Source: Microvirga terrestris
GTDB lineage: Bacteria; Pseudomonadota; Alphaproteobacteria; Rhizobiales; Beijerinckiaceae
Reading direction: 5' to 3'
Assembly (NCBI RefSeq): GCF_015694425.1
Contig: NZ_JADQDN010000004.1
Span: 124,001-188,000, forward strand
DNA: 64,000 bases
In this document: one piece after another, positions 25,952 to 34,577 of the stretch
Layout: every line of letters starts with the position of its first letter
Position numbering within the stretch: the stretch's first letter is position 1
Program-made: the position numbers and the translations under genes
Notes under the pieces: model-generated
Seen by the model: the letters and a program-made list of their open reading frames with translations, nothing else
Databases searched by the model: none
What the model was told of the DNA's origin: nothing

Positions 25952-27148
25952 ATGGATCTGCGCTTCACCGACGAGGAACTCGCCTTCCGCGACGAGGTAC
26001 GCGAATTCTTCCGCACCGCCCTGCCCGACTCGATCCGCCGCAAAATGATCGAAGGTCATCACCCGAGCAAGGACGACCTCGTCACCTGGAGCCGCATCCT
26101 CAATACCAAGGGCTGGGCCGTGCCGCATTGGCCGGTGGAATGGGGCGGCACCGGATGGAGCCCGGTGAAGCAGTACATCTTCCGTGACGAACTGCAGCAG
26201 GCGCCAGCCCCCGAGCCGCTGGCCTTCGGCGTCAGCATGGTCGGCCCGGTGATCTACACCTTCGGCAACGAAGACCAGAAGCGCCGCTTCCTGCCACGCA
26301 TCGCCAATCTCGACGATTGGTGGTGCCAGGGCTTCTCCGAACCGGGCGCCGGCTCCGATCTCGCGTCGCTCAAGACCACGGCGAAACGAGACGGCGAGTA
26401 CTACATCGTCAACGGCCAGAAGACCTGGACCACGCTCGCCCAGCACGCAGACTGGATCTTCTGCCTCGTGCGCACGGATTCCACCGTGAAGAAGCAGGAG
26501 GGCATCTCGTTCCTGCTCATAGATATGAAGACGTCGGGGATTACCGTGCGGCCGATTCAGACCATCGACGGCGGTCATGAGGTCAACGAGGTGTTCTTCG
26601 ACGATGTGCGCGTGCCAGTCGAGAACCTCGTCGGCCAGGAGAACAAAGGCTGGGACTATGCCAAGTTCCTGCTCGGCAATGAGCGTGTGGGCATCGCCCG
26701 CATCGGCATCTCGAAGGCACGCCTGAAGCGTGTGCGCGAACTCGCAAGCCTGGAACGCATCGGCGACGTGCCGCTGATCGATATTCCGCGCTTCCGTGAG
26801 AAGCTCGCGGCCGTCGAGGTGGAGCTGAAGGCACTCGAGATGACGCAGCTGCGCGTGGTGGCCGCCGAGAGTCGGCGCGAAAAGGGAAAGCCCGATCCGG
26901 CCTCCTCGATCCTCAAGATCAAGGGCTCGGAGATTCAGCAGGCGACCACCGAGCTCTTGATGGAGGTCGTCGGCCCCTTCGCCATGCCCTACCACCCGGA
27001 GGAGGAAGGCCGCAACGAGCCGACCGACGGACCGGATTGGGCGAGCACCGCGGCGCCGACCTATTTCAACTGGCGCAAGATCTCGATCTACGGCGGCTCG
27101 AACGAAATCCAGAAGAATATCATCGCCAAGGCGATCCTGGGGTTCTGA
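25952..27148 (+). CDS. acyl-CoA dehydrogenase, probable alpha chain of a pair
   Basis: A 398-residue FAD-dependent acyl-CoA dehydrogenase. Motifs include WCQGFSEPGAGSDLASL (substrate/FAD site, about residues 124-140), QKTWTTLAQHADWIFCLVR and C-terminal ISIYGGSNEIQKNIIAKAIL. It sits 36 bp ahead of a second, shorter dehydrogenase that lacks the last motif. That arrangement recalls heteromeric alpha2beta2 enzymes such as the mycobacterial FadE28-FadE29 type. The pairing is inference. It introduces the first double bond in acyl-CoA oxidation. Confidence 0.87.
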   Translation: MDLRFTDEELAFRDEVREFFRTALPDSIRRKMIEGHHPSKDDLVTWSRILNTKGWAVPHWPVEWGGTGWSPVKQYIFRDELQQAPAPEPLAFGVSMVGPVIYTFGNEDQKRRFLPRIANLDDWWCQGFSEPGAGSDLASLKTTAKRDGEYYIVNGQKTWTTLAQHADWIFCLVRTDSTVKKQEGISFLLIDMKTSGITVRPIQTIDGGHEVNEVFFDDVRVPVENLVGQENKGWDYAKFLLGNERVGIARIGISKARLKRVRELASLERIGDVPLIDIPRFREKLAAVEVELKALEMTQLRVVAAESRREKGKPDPASSILKIKGSEIQQATTELLMEVVGPFAMPYHPEEEGRNEPTDGPDWASTAAPTYFNWRKISIYGGSNEIQKNIIAKAILGF

Positions 27149-27184
27149 CCCCTCGTGTGACATGAGCTTTGAGGAAACGCGGAT

Positions 27185-28333
27185 ATGGACTTTGATCTCA
27201 GCGAAGAACAGCGCCTCTTGAAGGACAGCGTCGATCGCCTGATGGCGGACCGCTACGGCTTCGAGAACCGCCAGCGTTATGCCAAGGAGCCGGAAGGCTG
27301 GAGCCGGGACCTGTGGAGCGCCTATGCAGAGCTTGGCCTCCTTGCCCTTCCCTTCGACGAAGCTCATGGCGGTTTCGGCGGCGGGCCGGTGGAGACCATG
27401 ACGATCATGGAGGCGTTCGGGCGCTCGCTGACGCTCGAACCGTATCTTGCGACCGTCATCCTCGGGGGCGGCCTGCTAAAGCAGGGCGGCAGTGAGGAGC
27501 AGAAGGCCACTTACCTGCCCCAGATCGCATCGGGCGATCTACGCCTCGCCTTCGGCCATACGGAGCGGCAGTCGCGCTACGATCTCTTCCATGTCGGCAC
27601 GTCAGCGCAGCGCGACGGAGGCAGCTTCATCCTCAATGGGCAGAAGAGCGTCGTGCTGCATGGGGACAGTGCCGACAAGATTTTGGTGACTGCGCGTGTT
27701 GCAGGCTCCCGCCGCGACCGGGACGGCATCGGCCTCTTCCTCGTCGATGCGAATGCGCCCGGTGTCTCTCGCCGGGGCTACCCGACACAGGATGGGCAGC
27801 GCGCCGCCGAGGTGACGCTGGAATCCGTGCGCGTTGATTCCGGGAATGTTATCGGCAACCCGGAAGGCGCCCTGCCCGTCGTGGAGAAGGTGACCGACAT
27901 CGCCATTGCGGCTCTCGCCGCCGAGGCCATCGGCGCCATGGACGAGATGCTCAAGCTCACGGTCGATTACCTCAAGACCCGGAAGCAGTTCAACACCACC
28001 ATCGGTTCGTTCCAGGTGCTGCAGCACCGTTCCTCCGAGATGTTCATCGCCCTCGAACAGGGGCGCAGCATGGCGATGTTCGCCGCCATGATGGCGCAGG
28101 AGCAGAATCCGGAAGAGCGCCGCAAGGCGATCTCGGCCGCGAAGGTGCAGATCGGACGCTCCGGCCGTTTCGTCGGCCAGCAGGCGGTCCAGTTGCACGG
28201 CGGGGTCGGTATGACCATGGAATACAAGGTCGGCCATCTCTTCAAGCGCGTGACGATGATCGACACCCTGTTCGGCGACGCCGATCATCATCTCTCCAAT
28301 CTTGCCGAAGCCGGTGGCCTCATGGCGGCTTAA
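27185..28333 (+). CDS. acyl-CoA dehydrogenase, probable beta chain of a pair
   Basis: A 382-residue acyl-CoA dehydrogenase with a clear N-terminal helical domain ([19 protein letters not shown]), [14 protein letters not shown] in place of the usual TEPxAGSD, and [18 protein letters not shown]. The normal C-terminal YGGxxEI motif is replaced by [15 protein letters not shown], as in non-catalytic or half-active partner chains of heteromeric enzymes. GAGGAAAC precedes the ATG. Cotranscribed with the upstream dehydrogenase. Confidence 0.87.
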   Translation: MDFDLSEEQRLLKDSVDRLMADRYGFENRQRYAKEPEGWSRDLWSAYAELGLLALPFDEAHGGFGGGPVETMTIMEAFGRSLTLEPYLATVILGGGLLKQGGSEEQKATYLPQIASGDLRLAFGHTERQSRYDLFHVGTSAQRDGGSFILNGQKSVVLHGDSADKILVTARVAGSRRDRDGIGLFLVDANAPGVSRRGYPTQDGQRAAEVTLESVRVDSGNVIGNPEGALPVVEKVTDIAIAALAAEAIGAMDEMLKLTVDYLKTRKQFNTTIGSFQVLQHRSSEMFIALEQGRSMAMFAAMMAQEQNPEERRKAISAAKVQIGRSGRFVGQQAVQLHGGVGMTMEYKVGHLFKRVTMIDTLFGDADHHLSNLAEAGGLMAA

Positions 28334-28336
28334 AAG

Positions 28337-28375
28337 ATTTTCAGGCGAAGTGGATCCGGTTCGCCGCTGGAAAAT
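28337..28375. repeat. palindromic intergenic repeat, AAGTGG/CCGGTT type
   Basis: Arms ATTTTC-A-GGCGAA and TTCGCC-GCT-GGAAAAT surround GTGGATCCGG in the gap between two dehydrogenase genes. The core matches the repeat at 5730-5774 (AAGTGG.. CCGGTTCGCCG). Located inside an operon. Confidence 0.55.
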
Positions 28376-28403
28376 GCGGCATCATTATTCGCAGGAGACG
28401 TCG

Positions 28404-29645
28404 ATGCTGTTTCCCATAAGCCCGCAGGCCGATGACTTGCGCCATCGCGTCACGGAATTCATGGAAGCCCATGTCTATCCGGCGGAAGAGATCTTCGAGC
28501 AGCAGCTCAATGCCATGCCCAACCGCTGGGGCGTGGTGCCGGTCATGGAAGACCTGAAAGACCGCGCCAAAGCGCAGGGCTTGTGGAACCTGTTTCTCCC
28601 TAAACGCCACTACCCGGATTCCCTGTCCAACCTCGAATACGCCATGGTGTGCGAGGTCATGGGACGCTCGCCCATCGGGGCCGAGCCGTTCAATTGCTCG
28701 GCACCCGATACGGGCAACATGGAAACGCTCATTCTCTATGGTACGGAGGAGCACAAGGAGCGCTGGCTCAAGCCCCTGATGGACGGCGAGATCCGCTCGT
28801 GCTTTGCCATGACCGAGCCGGAGGTAGCCTCGTCGGACGCCACCAACATCCGCACCGAGATCCGCCGCGAGGGCGACGAATACGTGATCAACGGGCGCAA
28901 ATGGTGGACATCCGGCGCCATGGATCCGCGCTGCAAGATCGCCATCGTCATGGGCAAGACCAACCCGGATGCGCCCAAGCACCAGCAGCAATCGATGATC
29001 CTGGTGCCGATGGACACACCGGGTGTGACGGTGGCCCGCCCGCTTACCGTGTTCGGCTACGACGACGCGCCGCACGGCCATGCGGAGGTTCTGTTCGAAA
29101 ACGTGCGTGTGCCCGCCTCCAACATCCTGCTCGGCGAAGGGCGGGGCTTCGAGATCGCCCAGGGACGTTTGGGTCCTGGCCGCATCCATCACTGCATGCG
29201 CTCCATCGGCTTGGCCGAGCGCGCCCTGGAGACCATGTGCAAGCGAGCCCTGTCGCGAAGCACCTTCGGTCGACCTGTGGCCGATCACGGCGTGACGCGT
29301 CACTGGATTGCCGAATCTCGCATGGAGATCGATCAGGCCCGGCTGCTGACGCTGCAAGCCGCGCGCATGATGGATGAGGTCGGCAACAAGGCGGCGCGTG
29401 CCGAGATCGCCATGATCAAGGTGGTGGCGCCGAACGTGGCGCAGAAGGTCGTCGATCGCGCAATCCAGGTCTGCGGAGGCGGCGGCGTCAGCCAGGATTT
29501 CCACTTGGCTTACGCCTATGCCCGCGCCCGCGTGCTGAGACTCGCGGATGGCCCCGACGAGGTGCACCGCGAGACTGTCGCCAAGATCGAGCTCGCCAAA
29601 TACAATCCGGCCGACCGGCCGCATAATGCAGGGCCTACCGCATGA
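28404..29645 (+). CDS. acyl-CoA dehydrogenase, ACAD10/11-like
   Basis: A 413-residue dehydrogenase. It carries [18 protein letters not shown] (about residues 133-150), [46 protein letters not shown] and ICGG-type helix [15 protein letters not shown], a combination I associate with the dehydrogenase half of ACAD10/11 and bacterial LvaC-like enzymes. These work with an APH-fold kinase, which is present at 7777-8811. The ATG at 28404 has AGGAGA upstream; 34 earlier in-frame codons overlap the previous gene and the repeat. It overlaps the downstream SDR by 4 bp. Confidence 0.87.
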   Translation: MLFPISPQADDLRHRVTEFMEAHVYPAEEIFEQQLNAMPNRWGVVPVMEDLKDRAKAQGLWNLFLPKRHYPDSLSNLEYAMVCEVMGRSPIGAEPFNCSAPDTGNMETLILYGTEEHKERWLKPLMDGEIRSCFAMTEPEVASSDATNIRTEIRREGDEYVINGRKWWTSGAMDPRCKIAIVMGKTNPDAPKHQQQSMILVPMDTPGVTVARPLTVFGYDDAPHGHAEVLFENVRVPASNILLGEGRGFEIAQGRLGPGRIHHCMRSIGLAERALETMCKRALSRSTFGRPVADHGVTRHWIAESRMEIDQARLLTLQAARMMDEVGNKAARAEIAMIKVVAPNVAQKVVDRAIQVCGGGGVSQDFHLAYAYARARVLRLADGPDEVHRETVAKIELAKYNPADRPHNAGPTA

Positions 29646-30406
29646 CGAACCCATTCGATTTGTCCGGAAAAGTGGCTATCGTCACCGGCTCGAGCCGCGG
29701 CATCGGCCGCTCCATTGCGGAGACCATGGCCTCGCTCGGCGCGAAGGTGGTGGTGTCAAGCCGCAAGATCGAGGCTTGCGAGCCCGTGGTCGAGGGCATC
29801 CGCGCAAAAGGCGGCGAGGCCATTGCCATCCCTTGCAACATCTCGCGCAAAACCGAGGTCGAAGCGCTCGTTGCCGGCACGCGAGAGCGCCTCGGACCGG
29901 TGGACATCCTGGTCTGCAACGCCGCCGTCAATCCGGTCTACGGCCCTATGAGCAGCCTCAGCGACGAGGCCTTCGACAAGATCATGGGCGCCAACGTGAA
30001 GAGCAATCTCTGGCTCTGCAATCTCGTCATGCCGGAGATGGCCGAGCGCGGCGGCGGCGCAGTCGTGATCGTCTCGTCGATCGCGGGCCTGCGCGGCACG
30101 GGCGTGATCGGCGGCTATGGCATCTCGAAGGCGGCAGATTTTGCCCTTGCGCGCAATCTCGCGGTGGAATGGGGTCCTCAGAACGTGCGCATCAATTGCA
30201 TCGCCCCGGGCCTGGTCAGAACGGATTTCGCGCGAGCGCTTTGGGAAGACCCGCAGGCGCTGGAGCAGCGCAACAGCCAGACGCCCCTGCGCCGGATTGG
30301 CACGCCTGACGAGATCGGCCCTGTGGCGGCCTTCCTGGCTTCGTCGGCGGCCAGCTTCATGACGGGCCAGACCGTGGTCGTGGATGGCGGCGTTACGATT
30401 GCATGA
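29642..30406 (+). CDS. SDR-family oxidoreductase
   Basis: A 254-residue classical SDR with [14 protein letters not shown] (cofactor site, about residues 16-29), CNAAVNP in place of NNAG, Ser in VIVSSIAG, the catalytic YGISKAAD (Tyr/Lys) and C-terminal [12 protein letters not shown]. Its start overlaps the ACAD10/11-like gene by 4 bp, so the two are translationally coupled and probably act on the same acyl-CoA or alcohol. The substrate cannot be read from sequence. Confidence 0.88.
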   Translation: MTNPFDLSGKVAIVTGSSRGIGRSIAETMASLGAKVVVSSRKIEACEPVVEGIRAKGGEAIAIPCNISRKTEVEALVAGTRERLGPVDILVCNAAVNPVYGPMSSLSDEAFDKIMGANVKSNLWLCNLVMPEMAERGGGAVVIVSSIAGLRGTGVIGGYGISKAADFALARNLAVEWGPQNVRINCIAPGLVRTDFARALWEDPQALEQRNSQTPLRRIGTPDEIGPVAAFLASSAASFMTGQTVVVDGGVTIA

Positions 30407-30410
30407 CAGA

Positions 30411-30443
30411 AGTGGAACAGGAGAAGCGCGATCCCGTTCCACT
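30411..30443. repeat. inverted repeat after the SDR gene
   Basis: AGTGGAACAGG / CCCGTTCCACT, 11-bp arms with one mismatch, 5 bp after the SDR stop, followed by CATGATCC. No T-tract. It shares AGTGGAA and CATGATC with the repeat at 5730-5774 and may be a diverged copy, or a terminator for the operon. Confidence 0.45.
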
Positions 30444-30483
30444 CATGATCCTCATCAAGACCTGGGCCAAATGACCTGAACCT

Positions 30484-30663
30484 ATGGGTAATCTGCTTCG
30501 CATCATCCTTGCCATCCTCCTGCCACCGGTCGGTGTGTTCTTCACCGTGGGCCTCGGCGGTCAGTTCTGGATCAACATCCTGCTGACGATCCTGGGCTAC
30601 ATCCCCGGCATCGTCCACGCGGTCTGGATCATCGCGCGGCGAAACCCTTCGTCTCATCGCTGA
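30484..30663 (+). CDS. YqaE/Pmp3-family small membrane protein
   Basis: A 59-residue protein (MGNLLRIILAILLPPVGVFF start) with two hydrophobic segments at about residues 5-22 and 29-50, and the Pmp3 pattern LPPVGVF...INILLTILGYIPGIVHA. Pmp3 proteins are inner-membrane proteolipids linked to membrane potential and salt or cold stress. It is likely a free-standing gene with only a weak ribosome site (GACCTGAACCT) ahead of the ATG. The family match is strong despite its small size. Confidence 0.85.
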   Translation: MGNLLRIILAILLPPVGVFFTVGLGGQFWINILLTILGYIPGIVHAVWIIARRNPSSHR

Positions 30664-30787
30664 AGCCTACGCTCATCCTCGTGCTGGAGCGCACATTGCA
30701 GGATGCGTTATCCGAACAGAGTTGAGGTTCGGCCGTTTCTCTCATGCAGGCAGCGTAATCCTCGCCCCCTGACGAGAGCAGACCTTG

Positions 30788-30985
30788 ATGACGATTTTCG
30801 ATCCCATCTCCGGCCGTCAGATCACGATTGATCTTTCAGGAAAGCGATACCAGACGGTTATCAGGCAGGAATGCTTCACCGGTGGAGAGCAACAGGTTCG
30901 TTCAGACCAAGCGTCGGGCGCAGAAGGCTTGAAATCCCCCGGCCTGCCTTCTCGGAAGCCCACCCGTAAACGCTTCGAAGCATGA
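30788..30985 (+). CDS. small hypothetical protein
   Basis: A 65-residue frame (MTIFDPISGRQITIDLSGKR). The first half looks like a short beta-rich segment; the second half is low-complexity and basic (SRKPTRKRFEA). No family recognised and no strong ribosome site. An antisense frame covers the same stretch, but composition and position do not favour it. Marginal call. Confidence 0.4.
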   Translation: MTIFDPISGRQITIDLSGKRYQTVIRQECFTGGEQQVRSDQASGAEGLKSPGLPSRKPTRKRFEA

Positions 30986-31122
30986 GGTGTTGAAATAAGG
31001 TCTTCACGGCTAGAATCTGAGAACGCTGTTTTAGTGTGAGGCACGGTGCCGCGACGCGGCTGTGGGTTGGAACTGCCTTGGTTATCGGACGTTAGGTCGC
31101 GATCAGCTAAGGAATTGAAACC

Positions 31123-31455
31123 ATGAGAAAATTTGCTCTTTTGGCTGTCGCCGCCCTTGGTTCTGGTCTCTTCATCGGCACGCCTTCGATCGCTCAGCCG
31201 GCTATTCAGTTCGGCATCGGCCCCGATGGCCGCCCTCAGATCGGCGTTCGTGATCCGCAACAGGAGGAACGCGAGCGGCGCGAGCGCTGGCGTGAGCGCC
31301 GGGAAGCCGAGCGTGCATACGAGCAGGGGCGGCGCGATGCCCGACGCGATGAGCGGCGCTATGGTGCCTACGAGGAGACCTGCCGGAATGTCACCATTGT
31401 GGAGCAGGACCGCTGGGGTGGTTCTGTGACGCGGCGGGTTCGCCGTTGCGACTGA
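31123..31455 (+). CDS. secreted Arg/Glu-rich hypothetical protein
   Basis: A 110-residue protein with a signal peptide (MRKFALLAVAALGSGLFIG, cleavage probably after SIAQ at about residue 24). A strongly charged helix runs from about residue 45 to 85 (EERERRERWRERREAERAYE), and the C-terminus holds two Cys (ETCRNVTIV and RRCD) that could form a disulfide in the periplasm. AAGGAATTG precedes the ATG. Function unknown; similar small secreted proteins are common in Methylobacteriaceae. Confidence 0.75.
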   Translation: MRKFALLAVAALGSGLFIGTPSIAQPAIQFGIGPDGRPQIGVRDPQQEERERRERWRERREAERAYEQGRRDARRDERRYGAYEETCRNVTIVEQDRWGGSVTRRVRRCD

Positions 31456-31536
31456 TCGCATTCAGGCCCTCGCATGTCAGCGGATATTCCGGCGCATGCG
31501 GGGTCTTTATCCCCACAGTCATTTTTCCTGCCAAGG

Positions 31537-31551
31537 TTAGTCTGAGGTTAA
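31537..31551. promoter_or_regulatory. CtrA-box-like sequence, 7 of 8 bases
   Basis: TTAG-N7-TTAA, one base from the CtrA consensus TTAA-N7-TTAA, 47 bp ahead of the 38-residue membrane peptide gene. Weak evidence alone. Confidence 0.3.
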
Positions 31552-31597
31552 CCCTACCGTCTTTAGGATCGAGGCTTCAAGGTATAGGAGCCTCACG

Positions 31598-31714
31598 ATG
31601 CGTACCCTCAAGAACTCGCTTGTCCTGCTTGTGTCGGCTTCCGTGCTCGGCCCGTTCTTCGTGATCTCAGCCTACGCCACGACGATCCTGGCATCCGCCT
31701 TCGTCGGTCGATAG
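31598..31714 (+). CDS. 38-residue membrane peptide
   Basis: MRTLKNSLVLLVSASVLGPF start, a single hydrophobic span from about residue 8 to 32 and an FVGR end. TAGGAG is spaced 8 nt from the ATG, which supports translation. A near-CtrA box lies upstream. No family recognised. It would be a single-pass inner-membrane peptide with a short basic N-terminus. Confidence 0.45.
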   Translation: MRTLKNSLVLLVSASVLGPFFVISAYATTILASAFVGR

Positions 31715-31852
31715 GCTTATCGAAGAGATATGGATTATCCGGACGACCACGGATCCAGGCGACCTCTCAGTTGCTGATTGCGATGTCTGTGAGGACCAAC
31801 TGACTGTCTGAGAGAGTAACCTGTTGCGCCTGACTTCCTGCTCTATGGGAAG

Positions 31853-31929
31853 TGGCGCACCCGACACGATTCGAACGTGTGACCTTTGCCTTCGGAGGGC
31901 AACGCTCTATCCAGCTGAGCTACGGGTGC
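31853..31929 (-). tRNA. tRNA-Arg (anticodon CCG)
   Basis: Reverse-complement cloverleaf of 77 nt. The acceptor arms GCACCCG / CGGGTGC pair perfectly; D arm with GCUC..GAGC; anticodon stem UUGCC / GGCAA with loop CUCCGAA, giving CCG (31893-31895); T arm CACACGUUCGAAUCGUGU; discriminator G and encoded CCA. It reads CGG arginine codons. Confidence 0.95.
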
Positions 31930-31989
31930 TTGAGGCGATGGGCCTGGACTTTCCCTACCCGATTACGGGCTTAAGGGCAACCTCTCCGC

Positions 31990-32754
31990 TCATGAGGCTT
32001 GATGAGAGGCGGCTCCGGACGGCGGAAGGATCAGGACTAGGTCAGCCTCGCTCATGATCCGGAACTGTCCCGGTTCCAGATCCGTCGGCAGGTCGAGAGC
32101 GGCGATCCGGTTGCGGTGCAGGGCCGTCACGTGATTGCCCACGGCCGCGAACATGCGCCGGACCTGATGATAGCGTCCTTCCGTAATTGTGACGTGGACG
32201 CTTGTCGGAGAGAGCACCTCCAGCTGTGCCGGCAGGAGCGGCTTGTCCTCGCCTTCCAGCATCAGGGAGCCCGAGGCGAAGATCTCCGCCTCGTCCCCTT
32301 TCAGCGGCCGGTCGAGGGTCACGTGGTAGCGCTTGGAAATGTTCGCACGGGGCGAGATGATGCGGTGGAGCAGGTTGCCGTCGTCGGTCATGAGCAGCAG
32401 CCCCGACGTTTCCTTGTCGAGGCGTCCGACGGTCGAGAGGGCCGGATCGCGCCGGCGCCAGCGGTCGGGCAGCAGGCTATAGACCAGAGGGCCGGCTTCC
32501 TTGTGCGAGCAGGTGACGCCTAAGGGCTTGTGCAGCATCAGGATGAGGCCCGGCGGGGGATCAAGGGGCTTGCCCTGGATCTGCATCCTTGCCGAGAGAT
32601 CGCGGGTCACGGCGATGCGCTGATCGGAATCCTCGATCACCTCGCCGTCGAGCGTCACCAACCCGGCCCAGACGAGCTGCTGCACCTCCCGGCGGGAGCC
32701 ATAGCCGAGATTGGCCAGGAGCCGATCGAGGCGCAGATTCAGTGTCTTGCTCAT
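31990..32754 (-). CDS. rsuA: RsuA-family pseudouridine synthase
   Basis: A 254-residue enzyme with an N-terminal S4 RNA-binding domain (RLDRLLANLGYGSRREVQQL, residues 8-27) and a catalytic domain with GRLDKETSGLLLMTDDG (about residues 110-126), whose Asp is the nucleophile. LMLHKPLGVTCS and EGRYHQVRRMFAAVGNHV are further RsuA/RluB/E/F motifs. RsuA modifies U516 of 16S rRNA; RluB/E/F modify 23S rRNA, and I favour RsuA by length and order. It overlaps the methyltransferase start gene by 4 bp. Confidence 0.85.
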   Translation of the reverse strand: MSKTLNLRLDRLLANLGYGSRREVQQLVWAGLVTLDGEVIEDSDQRIAVTRDLSARMQIQGKPLDPPPGLILMLHKPLGVTCSHKEAGPLVYSLLPDRWRRRDPALSTVGRLDKETSGLLLMTDDGNLLHRIISPRANISKRYHVTLDRPLKGDEAEIFASGSLMLEGEDKPLLPAQLEVLSPTSVHVTITEGRYHQVRRMFAAVGNHVTALHRNRIAALDLPTDLEPGQFRIMSEADLVLILPPSGAASHQAS

Positions 32755-33665
32755 TTCAGCCCCTCGTAAATCTTGTACCCGCCGGCCTCGACCTTCAAGG
32801 TCACGCGCCGGAAAAGAGGCTTCAGCACCCCCTCATAGGGCAGATGGCGGTTGGCGACGAGCCAGAGGACGCCGCCGGGCCGCAGGGCTTCGGCCGCCCG
32901 GCGGATGAAGCTCTGGCCCAAGCTCTGATCCTCGGCGCCGCCATCGTGGAACGGCGGGTTCATGACCACGAAATTGAGACCCTGGAGCCCGGTGCCGCTG
33001 CGGACATCCATCCAGCGCATCTCGGCACGCGGATCGGCGATGTTCCGGGCAGCCATCTCAATGGCGCGACGGTCGATGTCGAGCATCGCAAGATGCTCCA
33101 CCGTCGCTGAGGCTAGGATCGTGCGGGCGAGAATGCCGATGCCGCTGCCGAAATCCGCGCCCCGGCCGCTGAACGCGGGCAGGCTCTGCTCCAGCAACAC
33201 GCTGCCGGGATCGAGGCGGTTCCAGCTGAATACGCCGGGCCAGGTCCACAGGCCCAAATCCTTATCCAGACGCGGCCCGCCCTCAGTCAGTGCCTCATCG
33301 ATCCCGGTCAGCAGCGAAGGCCGCTCACAGGTGCAGATGCGGTAGTGCCGCCGGGAGATCTCGGAGACGGCGCACCCGAAGGCCTTGAGCTCCTTGGCGA
33401 TCCGCGAGCCGCCCTTGTCCTTGGGTGCAAGGATCGTCAGGGTGCCACCGGTAGCAAGTGCCCGTAGCGCCAACGCAGTGGTGTAGCGCCGCTCTACGGT
33501 GCCGGGCGGCGCCAGCACCAGCATATTGCTGAATGAGCCCTCCAGCTGCTCCTCCAGCTTTGCGGAGCCTGGGATCAGGGGCGAGAACTGGGTGGCGCCT
33601 TCCGGGGCTTCGGCCAATTCGGCCGGTGGCGTCCCGTAGACGCCGCTTCGTGTCGAGTCGTGCAA
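32751..33665 (-). CDS. class I SAM methyltransferase, RsmC-like
   Basis: A 304-residue protein with a C-terminal MTS methyltransferase domain: GRGADFGSGIGILARTIL (SAM site, about residues 167-184) and NFVVMNPPFHDGG (catalytic NPPF, about 230-242). The N-terminal half resembles the degenerate first domain of RsmC, which methylates G1207 of 16S rRNA. Its overlap with an rRNA pseudouridine synthase supports an rRNA role. E. coli RsmC is longer (343 residues), so RsmC itself is probable but not certain. Confidence 0.82.
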   Translation of the reverse strand: MHDSTRSGVYGTPPAELAEAPEGATQFSPLIPGSAKLEEQLEGSFSNMLVLAPPGTVERRYTTALALRALATGGTLTILAPKDKGGSRIAKELKAFGCAVSEISRRHYRICTCERPSLLTGIDEALTEGGPRLDKDLGLWTWPGVFSWNRLDPGSVLLEQSLPAFSGRGADFGSGIGILARTILASATVEHLAMLDIDRRAIEMAARNIADPRAEMRWMDVRSGTGLQGLNFVVMNPPFHDGGAEDQSLGQSFIRRAAEALRPGGVLWLVANRHLPYEGVLKPLFRRVTLKVEAGGYKIYEGLK

Positions 33666-33734
33666 TCTTTTGGCCTGCTGCTGAACCAGGGACTTCTAGT
33701 CCACCGTACTCTGCGCGGCAAACCTTTAGGCCAT

Positions 33735-34073
33735 TCAGTATTTCAGCCGCAGGGCGCGGACCTCCTGCGTGCCGCCTGCGCAGCTGATGCGAGCCCGCGG
33801 GCAGGAGGAGACATAAACCGGCGTCGGGCAGTAGGTCTGCATGAAGCTCTCGTCGATGGCGCAGGTCACGTGCACGCGATAGCCCCGCTGCGGAACGCCC
33901 GGCACGTCATGCAGCACCGAATAGCCGAGCCCCTGATCGACGAGCCTCGCGATGGGGCGCGTCGTCTGGACCTGGCTGGAGCGAACCCCTACATCCGCGG
34001 CCAAAGCCGCCGGTCCCACCAGACCTGCGGCGAATCCCATCCCGACCAAAAGCTGCTTCATGCTGCGCCTCAT
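33735..34073 (-). CDS. secreted hypothetical protein
   Basis: About 112 residues from the ATG at 34073 (an in-frame ATG at 34061, with GAGGCG just upstream, is the alternative). The signal peptide MKQLLVGMGFAAGLVGPAALAA is followed by a mature part with four Cys (CAIDES, YCPTP, SSCPR, SCAGG), suggesting two disulfides in the periplasm. A sequence close to a CtrA box lies at 34164-34178. No family recognised. Confidence 0.7.
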   Translation of the reverse strand: MRRSMKQLLVGMGFAAGLVGPAALAADVGVRSSQVQTTRPIARLVDQGLGYSVLHDVPGVPQRGYRVHVTCAIDESFMQTYCPTPVYVSSCPRARISCAGGTQEVRALRLKY

Positions 34074-34163
34074 TGCATTGTCTTGCCGCACCCCTGCTCG
34101 CACAGGGCGGATCATGCAGGATTAATGCAAAGCTCAGCTTCGGGATCCACCCTGCACGAAGGA

Positions 34164-34178
34164 TTAACCACGCCTTGA
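34164..34178. promoter_or_regulatory. CtrA-box-like sequence, 7 of 8 bases
   Basis: TTAA-N7-TTGA in the divergent gap between the secreted protein at 33735 and the small gene at 34272. One mismatch to TTAA-N7-TTAA. Confidence 0.3.
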
Positions 34179-34271
34179 ATGCCCCGGAGCCATCCGGCCT
34201 GTTTTAAGCAACCGGTAGGATTTTTGGCCCGATAAACACCGCCCGACAGGACGTGAACTGACCAGGATCCC

Positions 34272-34556
34272 ATGCACCACATCCATCTCGCTGAGGGTAT
34301 GCGGCTTCGTTTTCCGGCACGCAGCGCCGATTTCGACCAAGGCGTCGAGATCGGGATCGTGGCGGCGCTCATGAGCCAGGATCTGACGGAATTCACCCGC
34401 AAGATCTCGCGCGACAATCTGGGCCAGGTGCGCGCGCTCGTAGAGCAGTTCGGCTACCGCCTCGTCGAAGGCTCCGAGGACGGGGATTTCATCGAGATCA
34501 ACTTCCTCAGTCGGACCGCGCGCCCGCGCCTTCGCGTCGTCCATTCGGGAGCTTGA
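34272..34556 (+). CDS. conserved-looking hypothetical protein
   Basis: A 94-residue soluble protein (MHHIHLAEGMRLRFPARSAD start) with no signal peptide or membrane segment. The composition (FDQGVEIGIVAALMSQDLTEF) suggests a small alpha/beta fold. It lies between a secreted protein gene and the DMT transporter, on its own transcript. The absence of a shadowing gene and its coding-like composition support it. Function unknown. Confidence 0.7.
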   Translation: MHHIHLAEGMRLRFPARSADFDQGVEIGIVAALMSQDLTEFTRKISRDNLGQVRALVEQFGYRLVEGSEDGDFIEINFLSRTARPRLRVVHSGA

Positions 34557-34577
34557 GGCCTCTTCGGGCTGCTGGCC

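Noticed and set aside
30817..31461. 214-codon minus-strand frame across two small genes
   Set aside because: Low-complexity and without ribosome site; the + strand small secreted protein is far better supported.
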